Virus record (IMG/VR): IMGVR_UViG_3300013108_000466
Location: 1 to 56,833 of that record
DNA length: 56,833 nt
Strand: one strand, 5' to 3'
Source of the DNA: a virus
Position numbers and translations under genes: made by a program. This document shows positions 1 to 8,132 of this stretch, piece after piece (the stretch's first letter is position 1; each line of letters opens with the position of its first letter). The notes under the pieces are model-generated. The model worked only from the letters and a program-made list of their open reading frames with translations. It was not told where the DNA came from and did no database searches.

Positions 1-1
1 A

Positions 2-1162
2 TTCGATAAAGGGTATCCGGATATGGATAATCCTAATGATGTAGCTTTACTAGAATCTTATATTAGTGAATTAACTGAAGAAAAATTCAGTTTAAAAGAA
101 GCATCTGTTACATCAAATACTAAAAAAGCAATTGAAAAAATATTAGACTCAGAAGAAGGTAAAAAAGCAGGTTTAGCTAAAATGGCTAATTCTGTTAGAA
201 TAGGTAATAAACAAAAAATATCAAGTGAAGAATTTATTGATATTATTAAAAAAGTTCATGTTGTAGATGATATTGAAGTAGTAGGTCCTAGAATTGGTGA
301 TAATAAAAGTGGTAAATTTAATTTATATAAATTTAAAACAGAAGATGGTGATGTAGCTATGTATTTAGCAGGTGGAGGAAATGAGGGAGAAAAATATGAA
401 CAAGATTTTGTAGGTCAAGCAAAATCACTTGCAGGGGAACCTAATGATGCATTACCAATAAGATTACAAACTTTATATAACAGTTTAGGAATAGACAATT
501 CAGAATTATCTGCAGATGATATTTCATTTGCTGGTGCTACTGATACAAAACGTAGTTTAAATTTTGAAGGCCCTAAAGACATAGGAAAAACAATATCAGA
601 TTTAACTATTAACTATAAAGGAAAAGATTACTATATATCATTAAAAAATAAAGCAGGATCAGGAATTTATAGTGGAAAGAATATACCATTCTTTGTTTAT
701 GAAGATGGAAAAGTAGTTTATGATTCTAGTAAAGATAGTGTTGCTCCTGCTATTGATGTTTTATTTAATATATTTAATATTGATAGAGAAAGAACAGCAC
801 AAGGTATAGATAATTATATTAACCAAACAGGAGATGTAGATGATTGGTCTGAAGTTAATATTAATGATGATAAATTTGAAGCATTTTTAGCATCATCTGT
901 TGGATATGGTTATTATTATGTAAAAGAAATTAAAGGAGATGATGTAAAAGTTGTCCCTATACTTACAGCTCAAGATGCTTTAGATGCTGTAGGACAAATA
1001 ACAAAGGCAGAAATAAAATACCCAGGTAAAAACACTAAAAATGTTAGTGTTAAACTACAAGCTGATAGTCCACTATTTGGACCTTCCCAGTATGATGTTG
1101 TAGGTAGAAACACTCAAGGTAAAATTTTACCAATGTCTTTAAGAATAACAAAATCTAAGTAA
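2..1162 (+). CDS. Hypothetical protein, 5'-partial, possible internal head protein
   Basis: The reading frame is open from base 2, so the gene probably begins upstream of the window; the first internal ATG is at 23 and gives 379 residues. I do not recognise the family. About residues 20-28 after that ATG read F-S-L-K-E-A-S, and L-K-E/A fits the cleavage consensus (L/I)-x-E/(A,G,S) of T4 gp21 prohead protease. Similar sites occur in the following genes, so a capsid-internal role is possible. The rest is soluble-looking and Lys/Asp-rich with no membrane segment. It is followed 20 nt later by the next gene, with a late-type promoter motif between. Coding is certain; function is unknown. Confidence 0.75.
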   Translation, partial: FDKGYPDMDNPNDVALLESYISELTEEKFSLKEASVTSNTKKAIEKILDSEEGKKAGLAKMANSVRIGNKQKISSEEFIDIIKKVHVVDDIEVVGPRIGDNKSGKFNLYKFKTEDGDVAMYLAGGGNEGEKYEQDFVGQAKSLAGEPNDALPIRLQTLYNSLGIDNSELSADDISFAGATDTKRSLNFEGPKDIGKTISDLTINYKGKDYYISLKNKAGSGIYSGKNIPFFVYEDGKVVYDSSKDSVAPAIDVLFNIFNIDRERTAQGIDNYINQTGDVDDWSEVNINDDKFEAFLASSVGYGYYYVKEIKGDDVKVVPILTAQDALDAVGQITKAEIKYPGKNTKNVSVKLQADSPLFGPSQYDVVGRNTQGKILPMSLRITKSK

Positions 1163-1176
1163 TATTTATAATAAAA
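1162..1176 (+). promoter_or_regulatory. Late-type promoter motif ATATTTATAATAAAA
   Basis: Exact copy of the 15-mer that recurs upstream of virion genes throughout the window. It overlaps the stop codon of the preceding gene and ends 6 nt before the next ATG, so the transcript leader would be very short. Assignment as a late promoter is inference from its distribution. Confidence 0.55.
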
Positions 1177-1182
1177 TAAGAT

Positions 1183-2664
1183 ATGTGTCAATGTGGATGT
1201 AATAAATGTGAAACAGTAAGGGGACCACTCTTAACTGAAGGTAAAGTTAAAAAACTTATATCTGAAAATTTATCTTACCATATTGATAATAACATATCAT
1301 TAATGGAAAACGTTTTCAGAATTGGTTCTGATGCTCATTTATCTATGATTAAAGAAGCTAGAAAATTATATTCTAGAGGTGTTCTTGATTTATGTGAAGA
1401 AGATGAAGCATTAATGGAAACAAATTTAGGTGAGTTTGATTTATATGAAAATGAAATCGTTCCATTAGATCTACCAATGATTCAATTAAACGAAGCAATG
1501 GATGGTGGTCGATTATTTGATTACTTTAACAAAGAATATATAGTAGATGATCACTTCCATAGTGATGATAGTTACATTGTTAAAAGAGAACCATCTGGAA
1601 AAGATCAATATGTAATATTTGATTACGATAAAGATAAAGATCAATTCCAAATTAGACAATTAGGTGGTTATCAAATTGATCAAAAAGAAGCTATAAAAGC
1701 TGGAATGAAAGAAACAAGCAGATTAGCTAGAGCAGGAATGGATGCTTATATGGTAGATGGTAATTATTCACCAACTCCTATTTCAATTGAAGGTTTAAAA
1801 GATATAGTTGATCACGTAATGGGTGGCTTAAGTAGAGAAGCAGCTGCTCAACAATCTTTTTATGCTAGAAGAGGCCCAACATCAGGAATTGGTAGTTTAG
1901 ACGAAGTATCAGATCAAAACTTTGTTAAAGGTATAGAGGTTATTAAACAAACATTATCTAAAGAAGGTGGTGCAGCTGGTTTAGAACCATTAGTTAAAGA
2001 ATTAGTTAAACTAGGATTTAATAAATACCAAGTTAAAGATCTTCTTAAAAAAATGACTACTGTTAAACAACATAGAGATGGTGATTATATTTTATTACCA
2101 TTAGAAGAAATGATTGATTATGATGAAGCTTTAACCTTAAGAGGTATGAAAGGTGAAATTGAAGATGAAATTGCTCAATTATACAGAGATATGGAGCAAG
2201 AAGCTGAACCAGAAGGAGGAGAGATAGCTGATTATTATGGTAACCAATTAAATAAATTAGAAGATCGTTTATATAAAATCAATAAACAACTTCGTGATTA
2301 TGACGAGGGTATTGATGAAGGTGAAGATAGAATTAGAGAAGCAGTAATAAGTGTACTTACTGAAGCTAAAAAGAAAAAGAAAAAAGAAAAAAAGGATCCA
2401 CCACTAGGTAAACCTAAAAGAGGTGGTTCTAAAGCATATTATGTTTATGTAAGAGATCCTAAAACTAAAAGAATTAAAAAAGTATCATTTGGCTCAGGTG
2501 GATTAAGAGCAAAAATTAGAAATTCTAAAGCAAGAAATGCATTTGCTAAAAGACATAGATGTAAAGAAAAAAATGATAGAACAAAACCATCTTACTGGTC
2601 TTGTAGACTACCAAGATATGCTAGTCAATTAGGATTAGGTGCTAACATGAATACTTTTTGGTAA
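1183..2664 (+). CDS. Putative internal head protein with Cys-rich N-terminus and basic C-terminal domain
   Basis: 493 residues. The N-terminus has Cys at 2, 4, 6 and 9 (CxCxCxxC), followed by L-L-T-E19/G20, a gp21-type cleavage site. A second such site is L-T-E394/A395, directly before a Lys run. Cleavage there would release a roughly 99-residue very basic C-terminal piece with motifs YVYVRDP and YWSCRLPR, a basic module I have seen in other marine phage proteins but cannot name. The middle is acidic and helical. Neighbours on both sides also carry apparent capsid-targeting sites. A DNA-binding internal capsid protein is the best inference. The stop overlaps the next start (TAATG). Confidence 0.7.
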   Translation: MCQCGCNKCETVRGPLLTEGKVKKLISENLSYHIDNNISLMENVFRIGSDAHLSMIKEARKLYSRGVLDLCEEDEALMETNLGEFDLYENEIVPLDLPMIQLNEAMDGGRLFDYFNKEYIVDDHFHSDDSYIVKREPSGKDQYVIFDYDKDKDQFQIRQLGGYQIDQKEAIKAGMKETSRLARAGMDAYMVDGNYSPTPISIEGLKDIVDHVMGGLSREAAAQQSFYARRGPTSGIGSLDEVSDQNFVKGIEVIKQTLSKEGGAAGLEPLVKELVKLGFNKYQVKDLLKKMTTVKQHRDGDYILLPLEEMIDYDEALTLRGMKGEIEDEIAQLYRDMEQEAEPEGGEIADYYGNQLNKLEDRLYKINKQLRDYDEGIDEGEDRIREAVISVLTEAKKKKKKEKKDPPLGKPKRGGSKAYYVYVRDPKTKRIKKVSFGSGGLRAKIRNSKARNAFAKRHRCKEKNDRTKPSYWSCRLPRYASQLGLGANMNTFW

Positions 2665-2701
2665 TGGATAATTTTGATTTAAGAAAATATTTAGCTGAGG
2701 G
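2664..2701 (+). repeat. 38-bp direct repeat, copy 1 (capsid-targeting cassette)
   Basis: The first 38 nt of this gene match the first 38 nt of the gene at 3441 at 36 positions (differences at repeat positions 9 and 36). It encodes the shared 13-residue leader. The rest of the two proteins is unrelated, so only the leader module was duplicated or is under strong constraint. Confidence 0.85.
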
Positions 2702-3200
2702 CCATTTATATGAAAATGAAATGGGTTCATTAGGTAAGGAATTAGCTGATGAAATAGAAGATATCCTAAGTAAAGAAGATAAGGTAAATGAGGCAATTGA
2801 TCCTGTATCTATATTAGCAACTGTATTAGCAGGTACTACTTTAACTAATATATTATCTAAATGGGTAGGAAAAATATTTAAAAAATATGATTTTGGTAAA
2901 GGAGAAGAAGCTGCTAAAAAAATAGAAAGTTTTACTCATAGATTAGAAAAAGATTTTAAAAGTCCTATTAAAAGAGTAATGGGGTTATTTATTAAAAATG
3001 AAAAAGCCCTAGAAGTAACAACTGACGCTTTATATGCTGCAGTGATACTAACTTTAGGAGTTTTAGCAGGAGGTGGAGCAATACAAGCTTTATTAAAAGG
3101 TGATCTTAATAAGGGAGCTTTACAAACATTAAAGGCAGCTTTAAAAGGTAAAGACTTAAACACATTAATAAGAGATATAGCAACAAATATCCCAGGATAA
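2664..3200 (+). CDS. Putative internal head protein with capsid-targeting N-terminus
   Basis: The ATG at 2664 overlaps the upstream stop as TAATG and is preferred over the in-frame TTG at 2658. The 178-residue product begins [16 protein letters not shown]12/G13 matches the T4 prohead protease site, and the peptide resembles the MKTYQEFIAEA capsid-targeting sequence of T4 internal proteins (established for T4). The same 13 residues start the gene at 3441. Two hydrophobic stretches (about residues 50-65 and 120-145, the latter Gly/Ala-rich) could contact membranes, which would suit a protein delivered with the DNA. Function after ejection is unknown. The next gene again begins with a TAATG overlap. 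Confidence 0.7.
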   Translation: MDNFDLRKYLAEGHLYENEMGSLGKELADEIEDILSKEDKVNEAIDPVSILATVLAGTTLTNILSKWVGKIFKKYDFGKGEEAAKKIESFTHRLEKDFKSPIKRVMGLFIKNEKALEVTTDALYAAVILTLGVLAGGGAIQALLKGDLNKGALQTLKAALKGKDLNTLIRDIATNIPG

Positions 3201-3448
3201 TGAAGCCGTATAATGACGATGATAATATAAGAACATTCTCTAAAGATGTTGATCCAATGGAATTGGTTTGGCATCAAGATGATGAAGACAGAAAAATAGA
3301 AATCCTTGAAGGTGAAGGATGGTGTATTCAAAGAGATAATATGCTACCAAGAGCGATGAAGAAAGGAGAGACAATATTTATAACCAAAGGTGAAATTCAC
3401 CGAATATTAAAAGGTACAACCGATTTAAAAATTAAAATAAATGGATAA
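3200..3448 (+). CDS. Small cupin-like protein
   Basis: 82 residues with a compact beta-rich pattern: LVWHQDDEDR near the N-terminus, GWCIQRDNMLP in the middle and GEIHRILKG near the end. This resembles a small single-domain cupin-type protein seen in marine T4-like phages, by recollection of the pattern. Substrate is unknown, and the conserved His residues (WH and IHR) could hold a metal. It begins by TAATG overlap with the upstream gene and overlaps the next start by 8 nt, so translation of the cluster is coupled. Confidence 0.7.
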   Translation: MKPYNDDDNIRTFSKDVDPMELVWHQDDEDRKIEILEGEGWCIQRDNMLPRAMKKGETIFITKGEIHRILKGTTDLKIKING

Positions 3449-3478
3449 CTTTGATTTAAGAAAATATTTAGCTGAAGG
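3441..3478 (+). repeat. 38-bp direct repeat, copy 2 (capsid-targeting cassette)
   Basis: Partner of the repeat at 2664-2701, 36 of 38 bases identical. Confidence 0.85.
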
Positions 3479-3761
3479 TAAGCTATTTAAAGAAGGAATA
3501 GACCCAGATTCAGAAATTGCTGATTATGTAGAGGCAATGTTTAACGATTCTGTAGTAGAAAAAGAAGGATTTCAATCTGATATTTGGACAAAAGCAGAAT
3601 ATGCTGCTACTTCAAGAGGTGAAGGATCTGTATTTATGGATTTAGCTAACCACTTAAATTCAGTAGGTGGTAAGGATGTATTAGAAGGTAATCCTGATAT
3701 TAAATTAGAATTACTCCCCAATGGAGACATTAAATGGAGTGCTAACGTAACATTTGATTAA
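3441..3761 (+). CDS. Putative internal head protein with capsid-targeting N-terminus
   Basis: 106 residues starting with the same [13 protein letters not shown] leader as the gene at 2664, including the predicted L-A-E12/G13 cleavage. The mature part would be about 94 residues, acidic and soluble, with no recognised domain. It overlaps the upstream gene by 8 nt and is the last gene before a roughly 200-nt intergenic stretch with a terminator. The shared leader is directly visible; packaging into the head is inferred by analogy with T4 internal proteins. Confidence 0.7.
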   Translation: MDNFDLRKYLAEGKLFKEGIDPDSEIADYVEAMFNDSVVEKEGFQSDIWTKAEYAATSRGEGSVFMDLANHLNSVGGKDVLEGNPDIKLELLPNGDIKWSANVTFD

Positions 3762-3912
3762 AATAAAAAAATAAATTGAAAGAAAAAATTTGTATAGCAA
3801 TTTGTAAAATTACATTCAACAAAGTATGTCTAGGTTGGTGTAATGAAAGATGTTGTAAATAAACGGCACCTTTTAAGTTTTTACATATATGTATAATCAA
3901 CAAAAATGTTAT

Positions 3913-3937
3913 AGTTGGTGAAATACCAGCTTTTTAA
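3913..3937 (+). terminator. Probable rho-independent terminator
   Basis: Stem AGTTGGT (3913-3919) pairs with ACCAGCT (3925-3931) through a GAAAT loop with one G-U pair, followed by a run of five T. It ends the internal-protein block. The rest of the 3762-3962 gap is A/T-rich with no convincing ORF. Confidence 0.6.
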
Positions 3938-3962
3938 TAATTAAAAAAAGACAGCAAACATT

Positions 3963-4418
3963 ATGGCAATTAAATCAGCAAATTCTTGGTTAGACTTTCT
4001 AGTAAAAAGACCAGGACATGAATATTGGAATTCAAGAACTCTTGATTCAAAAGATTTCCTTTACAGCTACGTAGCTAAATATTTACCTAAACAACGAATG
4101 GCCCCAGTAACTATCACAGACGCAGATGGTGTAATTGGTGCTGCACTTTGGTTAGCTGAATATGGAACTTGTGCAAACACAAACACAAACACTTTAACAA
4201 CTGATACAGCAGCAAACCTAATTTCAAACTTAGGATTTACTGAAGATAATGATTCATTTGATACTGTTATTAATAACGGAAGTGGATCTAATGTATTAAC
4301 TTTAGCAGCAGGATCAGGTGTAACGGCATATGGTAATTTAGTAATTCCAGTTAGCAGAAGTGTAAGAGTAAGATTAAGAAGAGCTAGTGCAACTACTGTT
4401 CATATGTTTATATTGTAA
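3963..4418 (+). CDS. Virion surface/decoration-like protein, paralogue 1
   Basis: 151 residues. An N-terminal segment EYWNSRTLDSKDFLYSYV (about 20-37) is followed by a beta-rich domain ending in G-V-T-A-Y-G-N and a Val/Arg/Ser-rich strand. The same plan is repeated in the next two genes, so these are tandem paralogues. The C-terminal half resembles beta-sandwich modules common in phage structural proteins. A capsid decoration or fibre role is inferred from composition (Thr/Ser/Ala/Gly-rich, no Cys cluster) and neighbourhood. This copy is the shortest, with the most basic C-terminus. Confidence 0.65.
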   Translation: MAIKSANSWLDFLVKRPGHEYWNSRTLDSKDFLYSYVAKYLPKQRMAPVTITDADGVIGAALWLAEYGTCANTNTNTLTTDTAANLISNLGFTEDNDSFDTVINNGSGSNVLTLAAGSGVTAYGNLVIPVSRSVRVRLRRASATTVHMFIL

Positions 4419-4439
4419 AACTAAAAAAATTTAAAAATT

Positions 4440-4946
4440 ATGGCATACGCAAACGTATTAGGAACAAATGAAATGTTAGAACAGCAAGTAATTAGAGCTA
4501 GTCACTATTACTGGGATAACAGAGTAATGCAAGCAGATAGATTTATCTGGTCTTGGGTTAATAGAAAAGAACCATCTACATTTGGTGGTAATCAAGAAGG
4601 ATTAGCTGCTGGAGCAACTGCAATTACAGTTGCAAATTTATTTGACAGTACTGAATCTTTAAACTCTCAATATCATGCACACTTAGGTCAAACACCTACA
4701 GGACCAATTAGTGTAGCAATGCCTACAGCAGCACAATTAATCGCTGGATTAGGAATGATTGTTGGTGATTATTTTGAATTTTCATATACCAACTTATCAG
4801 GTAATGTAATTACAGTAACTGGAAACGCAGGTGGTCTTACAGAAGTAGGATTAATGACAATTGCTGCAAACACAACAGCAAGATTTAGAGTTTACATATC
4901 TGCAGTAGGTTCAGGTGTAGAAGCTGGATCATTAATAAGAATATAA
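4440..4946 (+). CDS. Virion surface/decoration-like protein, paralogue 2
   Basis: 168 residues, second of three tandem paralogues. The N-terminal signature is YYWDNRVMQADRFIWSWV (about 24-41). The C-terminal half has the beta pattern 'AAQLIAGLG...GDYFEF...N...TVTGNAG...' ending in an Arg-containing strand. This half closely resembles repeat modules in marine phage structural proteins in which hydrophobic strands alternate with Asn/Thr/Gly turns. Position in the virion is unknown; a surface-exposed role is inferred. Confidence 0.65.
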   Translation: MAYANVLGTNEMLEQQVIRASHYYWDNRVMQADRFIWSWVNRKEPSTFGGNQEGLAAGATAITVANLFDSTESLNSQYHAHLGQTPTGPISVAMPTAAQLIAGLGMIVGDYFEFSYTNLSGNVITVTGNAGGLTEVGLMTIAANTTARFRVYISAVGSGVEAGSLIRI

Positions 4947-4973
4947 TTTAATTTAAAATAAAAAAATAAAGCC

Positions 4974-5483
4974 ATGGCGGGAACAAGAGGAACAACATTA
5001 ACACCAAACGAATTATACTACGGTATTGAAAAAACATTCAGTGGTGGAGAAAGATATATTTGGAATAGCCAAGTATTAAAAGCAAACGATATAGTGTATA
5101 GTTTTCAAAACGTAGATACACCTATCAACTATCAACCAGCTCACGAAGCAGCTGCAGATGATGCTTTAACAGTTACACCAACAATAATTAAAAAACAAAT
5201 TATTGTGTGTACACCATCAGCAGCTAGAAATTTCACAACTTCTACAGCAGCAGTAATTATTGACGGATTATTTGGTGGATCTAGCGGAACAGCAAGTCAC
5301 CAAGTATATGAAATGTATAAATTACATATAATTAATGCAGCAGCTGCAACTCATGCAATCACATTAGTAGGTGGTTCAGGAGTAACAGTAGTAGGTAATG
5401 CAGTAGTAGCAGCTAATTCAGCAGCATCATTTGATATTTCATTAGCATCAGCAACAACTATTTCAGCATTAAGAGCTAGCTAA
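4974..5483 (+). CDS. Virion surface/decoration-like protein, paralogue 3
   Basis: 169 residues, third tandem paralogue. The signature YIWNSQVLKANDIVYSF (about 28-44) corresponds to the blocks in the two upstream genes. The C-terminal half is very Ala/Thr/Val-rich with G-V-T-V-V-G-N-A, matching the same strand in paralogue 1. It is followed by a strong terminator at 5545, which closes the three-gene unit. Paralogue divergence is high, so specialisation rather than recent duplication is likely. Confidence 0.65.
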   Translation: MAGTRGTTLTPNELYYGIEKTFSGGERYIWNSQVLKANDIVYSFQNVDTPINYQPAHEAAADDALTVTPTIIKKQIIVCTPSAARNFTTSTAAVIIDGLFGGSSGTASHQVYEMYKLHIINAAAATHAITLVGGSGVTVVGNAVVAANSAASFDISLASATTISALRAS

Positions 5484-5544
5484 AAATAAATTTTACAGTC
5501 TGATTCATAGCCAGACGATTATTATAAATTAAATTAAGAGATCT

Positions 5545-5576
5545 GTGGCCTCCATTTGGAGGTCACATTTTTTTTT
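5545..5576 (+). terminator. Strong rho-independent terminator overlapping the next promoter
   Basis: GTGGCCTCC (5545-5553) and GGAGGTCAC (5558-5566) form a 9-bp stem (one G-U) with loop ATTT, followed by nine T. The 3' arm begins with the last G of the TTGGA -33 element of the downstream promoter. Confidence 0.85.
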
Positions 5577-5584
5577 CGTATATT
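5556..5584 (+). promoter_or_regulatory. Bacteroidota-type promoter (TTGGA-N18-CG-TATATT)
   Basis: TTG at 5556-5558 and TATATT at 5579-5584, 20 nt apart, with CG directly before the -7 box. It is one of seven copies with identical spacing. It drives the FAD oxidoreductase gene. Confidence 0.75.
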
Positions 5585-5606
5585 GAAACATAAATTAAAT
5601 TCTAGA

Positions 5607-6896
5607 ATGGGCAAAAACGTAGTAATTATTGGAGCAGGAGTAGCAGGTGTAAACGCAGCTACAAAATTAGTTGATAATGACTTTGATGGTCAAATCACTA
5701 TTATTGATATGGGTAAAGATCCATACAAAAGACCTTATGAAGAGGTAATGACTGGATATCTAGGAGCAGGAGGTTGGTCTGATGGTAAATTAACTTATTC
5801 TACTCAAATTGGTGGACAATTATCTAAATATGTAGGTGATGAAAAGGCAATGGAGTTAATGAAGCAAGTAGTAGATAATTTTGAAAGATTTCACCCACAC
5901 CCAGAGCAAATAGTATTATCATCTCCAGATAAAGAACCAGATTTTATTAAACCATACTTTGGTTTAAGATTATTCCCAGTATGGCACATTGGTACTGATT
6001 ATTTACATGAAATTGGTAAAAGTTGGTATGACTATTTAGTATCTAAAGGTGTTCAATTTTATTGGGAAACTAAGGTTACAGATATTGATTTTGAGGGTCA
6101 AGTTGTATTTTTAGATGAAGAAGGAGATTCATATGAAGTATATGATACACTTATTTTTGGTGTAGGTAAATCAGGTATTGATTTTACTTCTGAAATAATG
6201 CAAAAATACGATTTGCCAACAGAAGAAAAACCAGCTCAAGTAGGTGTTAGATTTGAAGCACCACAAAAGCACTTTCAAAAATTAATTGATATTGCTTATG
6301 ATTTTAAGCTATATAGAAAAATGGATAATGTTAGTTTAAGATCATTTTGTACAAATAATAATGCTGCATATGTAGCAGTAGAAGAAACATATGGAGATCA
6401 TTCCTATAATGGGCACGCCAAAAAAGATGAAAGTTATAGGAATGATATGACGAATTTTGGTATTTTGATGGAAGTTAGAGGTATAGAAAAGCCATTTAAA
6501 TGGGCTAGAGAATTAGTAGGTAAAGTACAAGAAAATAGTACAGGTTTATTTTATAGTCCTACTAGAGAACCTTCAACAACATCAGAAGGAATAGATGTAT
6601 CAGCTACTAAAATAGATAATTTAGATGTAGTTAGAGATGCATTCCAAGGATATTTTAAATATATTGATGATTTTATCAATGATATGAAATTAGTATTTCC
6701 TACGTTGAAAGACGATTGGGGAATCTATGTACCTGAGGTAAAATATCTAGCTCCTGAACCGCTGGTTAATTATAATGACCTTTCATTAACCAAATACCCA
6801 AATGTTCACTTTGTAGGAGATGCCCTTTCTGCAAGAGGTATTTCGGTATCGGGAGCTCATGGTACATTAGTAGCTGAAAGCATTTTGGAAAATTAA
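5607..6896 (+). CDS. FAD-dependent oxidoreductase/dehydrogenase
   Basis: 429 residues from ATG 5607; the longer in-frame start at 5556 lies inside the terminator/promoter and is rejected. The N-terminus has a Rossmann dinucleotide-binding motif (VVIIGAGVAGVNAA, residues 4-17). The middle carries an FGVGKSG segment and a V-G-V-R-F-E motif typical of uncharacterised FAD-utilising dehydrogenases. The C-terminus reads V-G-D-A-L-S-A-R-G-I-S-V-S-G-A-H-G, where FAD families place the Gly-Asp that contacts the flavin. The substrate is unknown. It stands at the head of a metabolic operon with its own promoter. A full-length enzyme of this kind is unusual for a T4-like phage and suggests acquisition from a host. 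Confidence 0.8.
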   Translation: MGKNVVIIGAGVAGVNAATKLVDNDFDGQITIIDMGKDPYKRPYEEVMTGYLGAGGWSDGKLTYSTQIGGQLSKYVGDEKAMELMKQVVDNFERFHPHPEQIVLSSPDKEPDFIKPYFGLRLFPVWHIGTDYLHEIGKSWYDYLVSKGVQFYWETKVTDIDFEGQVVFLDEEGDSYEVYDTLIFGVGKSGIDFTSEIMQKYDLPTEEKPAQVGVRFEAPQKHFQKLIDIAYDFKLYRKMDNVSLRSFCTNNNAAYVAVEETYGDHSYNGHAKKDESYRNDMTNFGILMEVRGIEKPFKWARELVGKVQENSTGLFYSPTREPSTTSEGIDVSATKIDNLDVVRDAFQGYFKYIDDFINDMKLVFPTLKDDWGIYVPEVKYLAPEPLVNYNDLSLTKYPNVHFVGDALSARGISVSGAHGTLVAESILEN

Positions 6897-6913
6897 TAAA
6901 AATTACGTATATT
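6885..6913 (+). promoter_or_regulatory. Bacteroidota-type promoter abutting a start codon
   Basis: TTGGA at 6885, TTG-N20-TATATT with the -7 box at 6908-6913 preceded by ACG. The box touches the ATG at 6914, so the expected transcript start falls near 6919-6921. Confidence 0.7.
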
Positions 6914-7177
6914 ATGGATATGGAAAATAAATTTAAAGAATGGCCTAGGAGCCAAAGATTAAAAAAAGCTGATGGTACAATAGCTTATATTTGGGATAAT
7001 AAATTACACAATTGGGAGGGACCAGCTCTAATACCAGAGGGTAATGAAAAGAAAGCAGAATATTATCTCTATGGTATTCAATATAGTAAAGAAGAACATA
7101 AAGAAGCAATTCGAAATCAAACTGGATTACCTTGGTATAAACAACCAGCACCTAAAGGACAAAATCATAGAAATTAA
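6914..7177 (+). CDS. Small phage protein with WEGPA/EYYLYG motifs
   Basis: 87 residues from ATG 6914; a second ATG at 6920 is probably the true start because the promoter's -7 box ends at 6913, so the mRNA would begin near 6920 and be leaderless. The sequence has a pattern common in small phage proteins: a Trp-rich strand IWDNKLHNWEGPA, then EYYLYGIQYSKEEH, reminiscent of MORN-like 'GPA...YYxxG' units. Function is unknown. The gene is followed by a 1-nt overlap with the nucleotidyltransferase. Confidence 0.65.
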   Translation: MDMENKFKEWPRSQRLKKADGTIAYIWDNKLHNWEGPALIPEGNEKKAEYYLYGIQYSKEEHKEAIRNQTGLPWYKQPAPKGQNHRN

Positions 7178-7599
7178 TGAAGAAAAAAGCAGTTATAGTA
7201 AGTGGTTATTTTAATCCTTTACATAAAGGACATATAGAATACTTTCATAATGCTAAATCATTAGGAGGAGAACTTTGGGTTTTAGTTAATAATGATAAAC
7301 AAAGGGAATTAAAAGGTTCTAAAGAATTCCAAAATGAAGACGAAAGATGTTTAATAATTACTGAACTAACAGTAGTAGATAGATGTATATTGTCTTTAGA
7401 TGAAGATAGGACAGTTGTGGAATCATTAAAATCAATACACTATCAATTTAATGATGAATATGATTTATTCTTTGCTAATGGAGGAGATCAAAATAATGAA
7501 AGTATCCCAGAAAGCGTGATTTGTAATGAATTAGGCATTACATTGATAGATGGATTAGGTGATAAAATACAATCAAGTAGTTGGTTATTAAATAAATAA
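7177..7599 (+). CDS. Cytidylyltransferase-like nucleotidyltransferase
   Basis: 140 residues. The N-terminus SGYFNPLHKGHIEYF contains the H-x-G-H signature (HKGH) of the nucleotidylyltransferase superfamily. VNND followed by KG, an Arg-containing segment before VDR, FANGGDQ, and a C-terminal SSS match the layout of glycerol-phosphate cytidylyltransferase and RfaE/HldE-type domains more than that of NMN adenylyltransferases. It would transfer a nucleotide from CTP or ATP to a phosphorylated small molecule; the substrate is not deducible. It sits 1 nt from a P-loop kinase, so the pair may act in sequence. Confidence 0.75.
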   Translation: MKKKAVIVSGYFNPLHKGHIEYFHNAKSLGGELWVLVNNDKQRELKGSKEFQNEDERCLIITELTVVDRCILSLDEDRTVVESLKSIHYQFNDEYDLFFANGGDQNNESIPESVICNELGITLIDGLGDKIQSSSWLLNK

Positions 7600-7600
7600 T

Positions 7601-8131
7601 ATGAAAATAGGTTTATGTGGTACAATGAGTGTAGGTAAAACTACATTAGTTAATGCTTTAAAAGAAACAAAACAATTTAAGAAATACAATTTTGCTACAG
7701 AACGTAGTAAATATTTAAACGATTTAGGTATTCCATTGAATACTGATTCTACATTAAAAGGTCAAACTGTATTTTTAGCTGAAAGATGTGCTGAATTAAT
7801 GCAAGATAATATCATAACTGACAGAACTATTATTGATGTTATGGCATTTACTCAAAATGCTAAATCTATACCTTATCAAGATAAAGATAAATTCGTTGAT
7901 TATGCTAAAGAATTCATCAGAGAATATGATTATATTTTTTATATTTCTCCTGAAGGTCTTCCTATTGAAGATAATGGTGTAAGAGAAACTGATGAACATT
8001 ATAGAGATGTTATAGATTTTACTATAACAAGTTTTATAAGAAAATATGCTTATATGATGAATAATATAGAAACTATTAAAGGTAGTACAGAGGAGCGAGT
8101 TGAGCAAATTTTAAAGTTTACTAACCTTTAA
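7601..8131 (+). CDS. P-loop small-molecule kinase (NadR-kinase-like AAA family)
   Basis: 176 residues. Walker A is GTMSVGKTT (residues 7-15). ITDRTIIDVMAFT in the middle matches the substrate-side Asp-Arg motif of NadR ribosylnicotinamide kinase and related P-loop kinases. A lid-like Arg segment follows near the C-terminus. Likely ATP-dependent phosphorylation of a nucleoside or sugar; the substrate is unknown. The gene follows the nucleotidyltransferase by 1 nt. Together they recall the two enzymatic halves of NadR, but the upstream partner looks more like a cytidylyltransferase, so NAD salvage is only one option. Confidence 0.7.
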   Translation: MKIGLCGTMSVGKTTLVNALKETKQFKKYNFATERSKYLNDLGIPLNTDSTLKGQTVFLAERCAELMQDNIITDRTIIDVMAFTQNAKSIPYQDKDKFVDYAKEFIREYDYIFYISPEGLPIEDNGVRETDEHYRDVIDFTITSFIRKYAYMMNNIETIKGSTEERVEQILKFTNL

Positions 8132-8132
8132 C

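Noticed and set aside
5556-5606. N-terminal extension of the FAD oxidoreductase from 5556
   Set aside because: It would be translated from inside a terminator and promoter and adds residues before the Rossmann motif that do not fit the family.
7177-8131. Split NadR (NMN adenylyltransferase plus kinase)
   Set aside because: The first protein's VNND...KG and GGD layout is closer to glycerol-phosphate/RfaE cytidylyltransferases, so NadR is not claimed.
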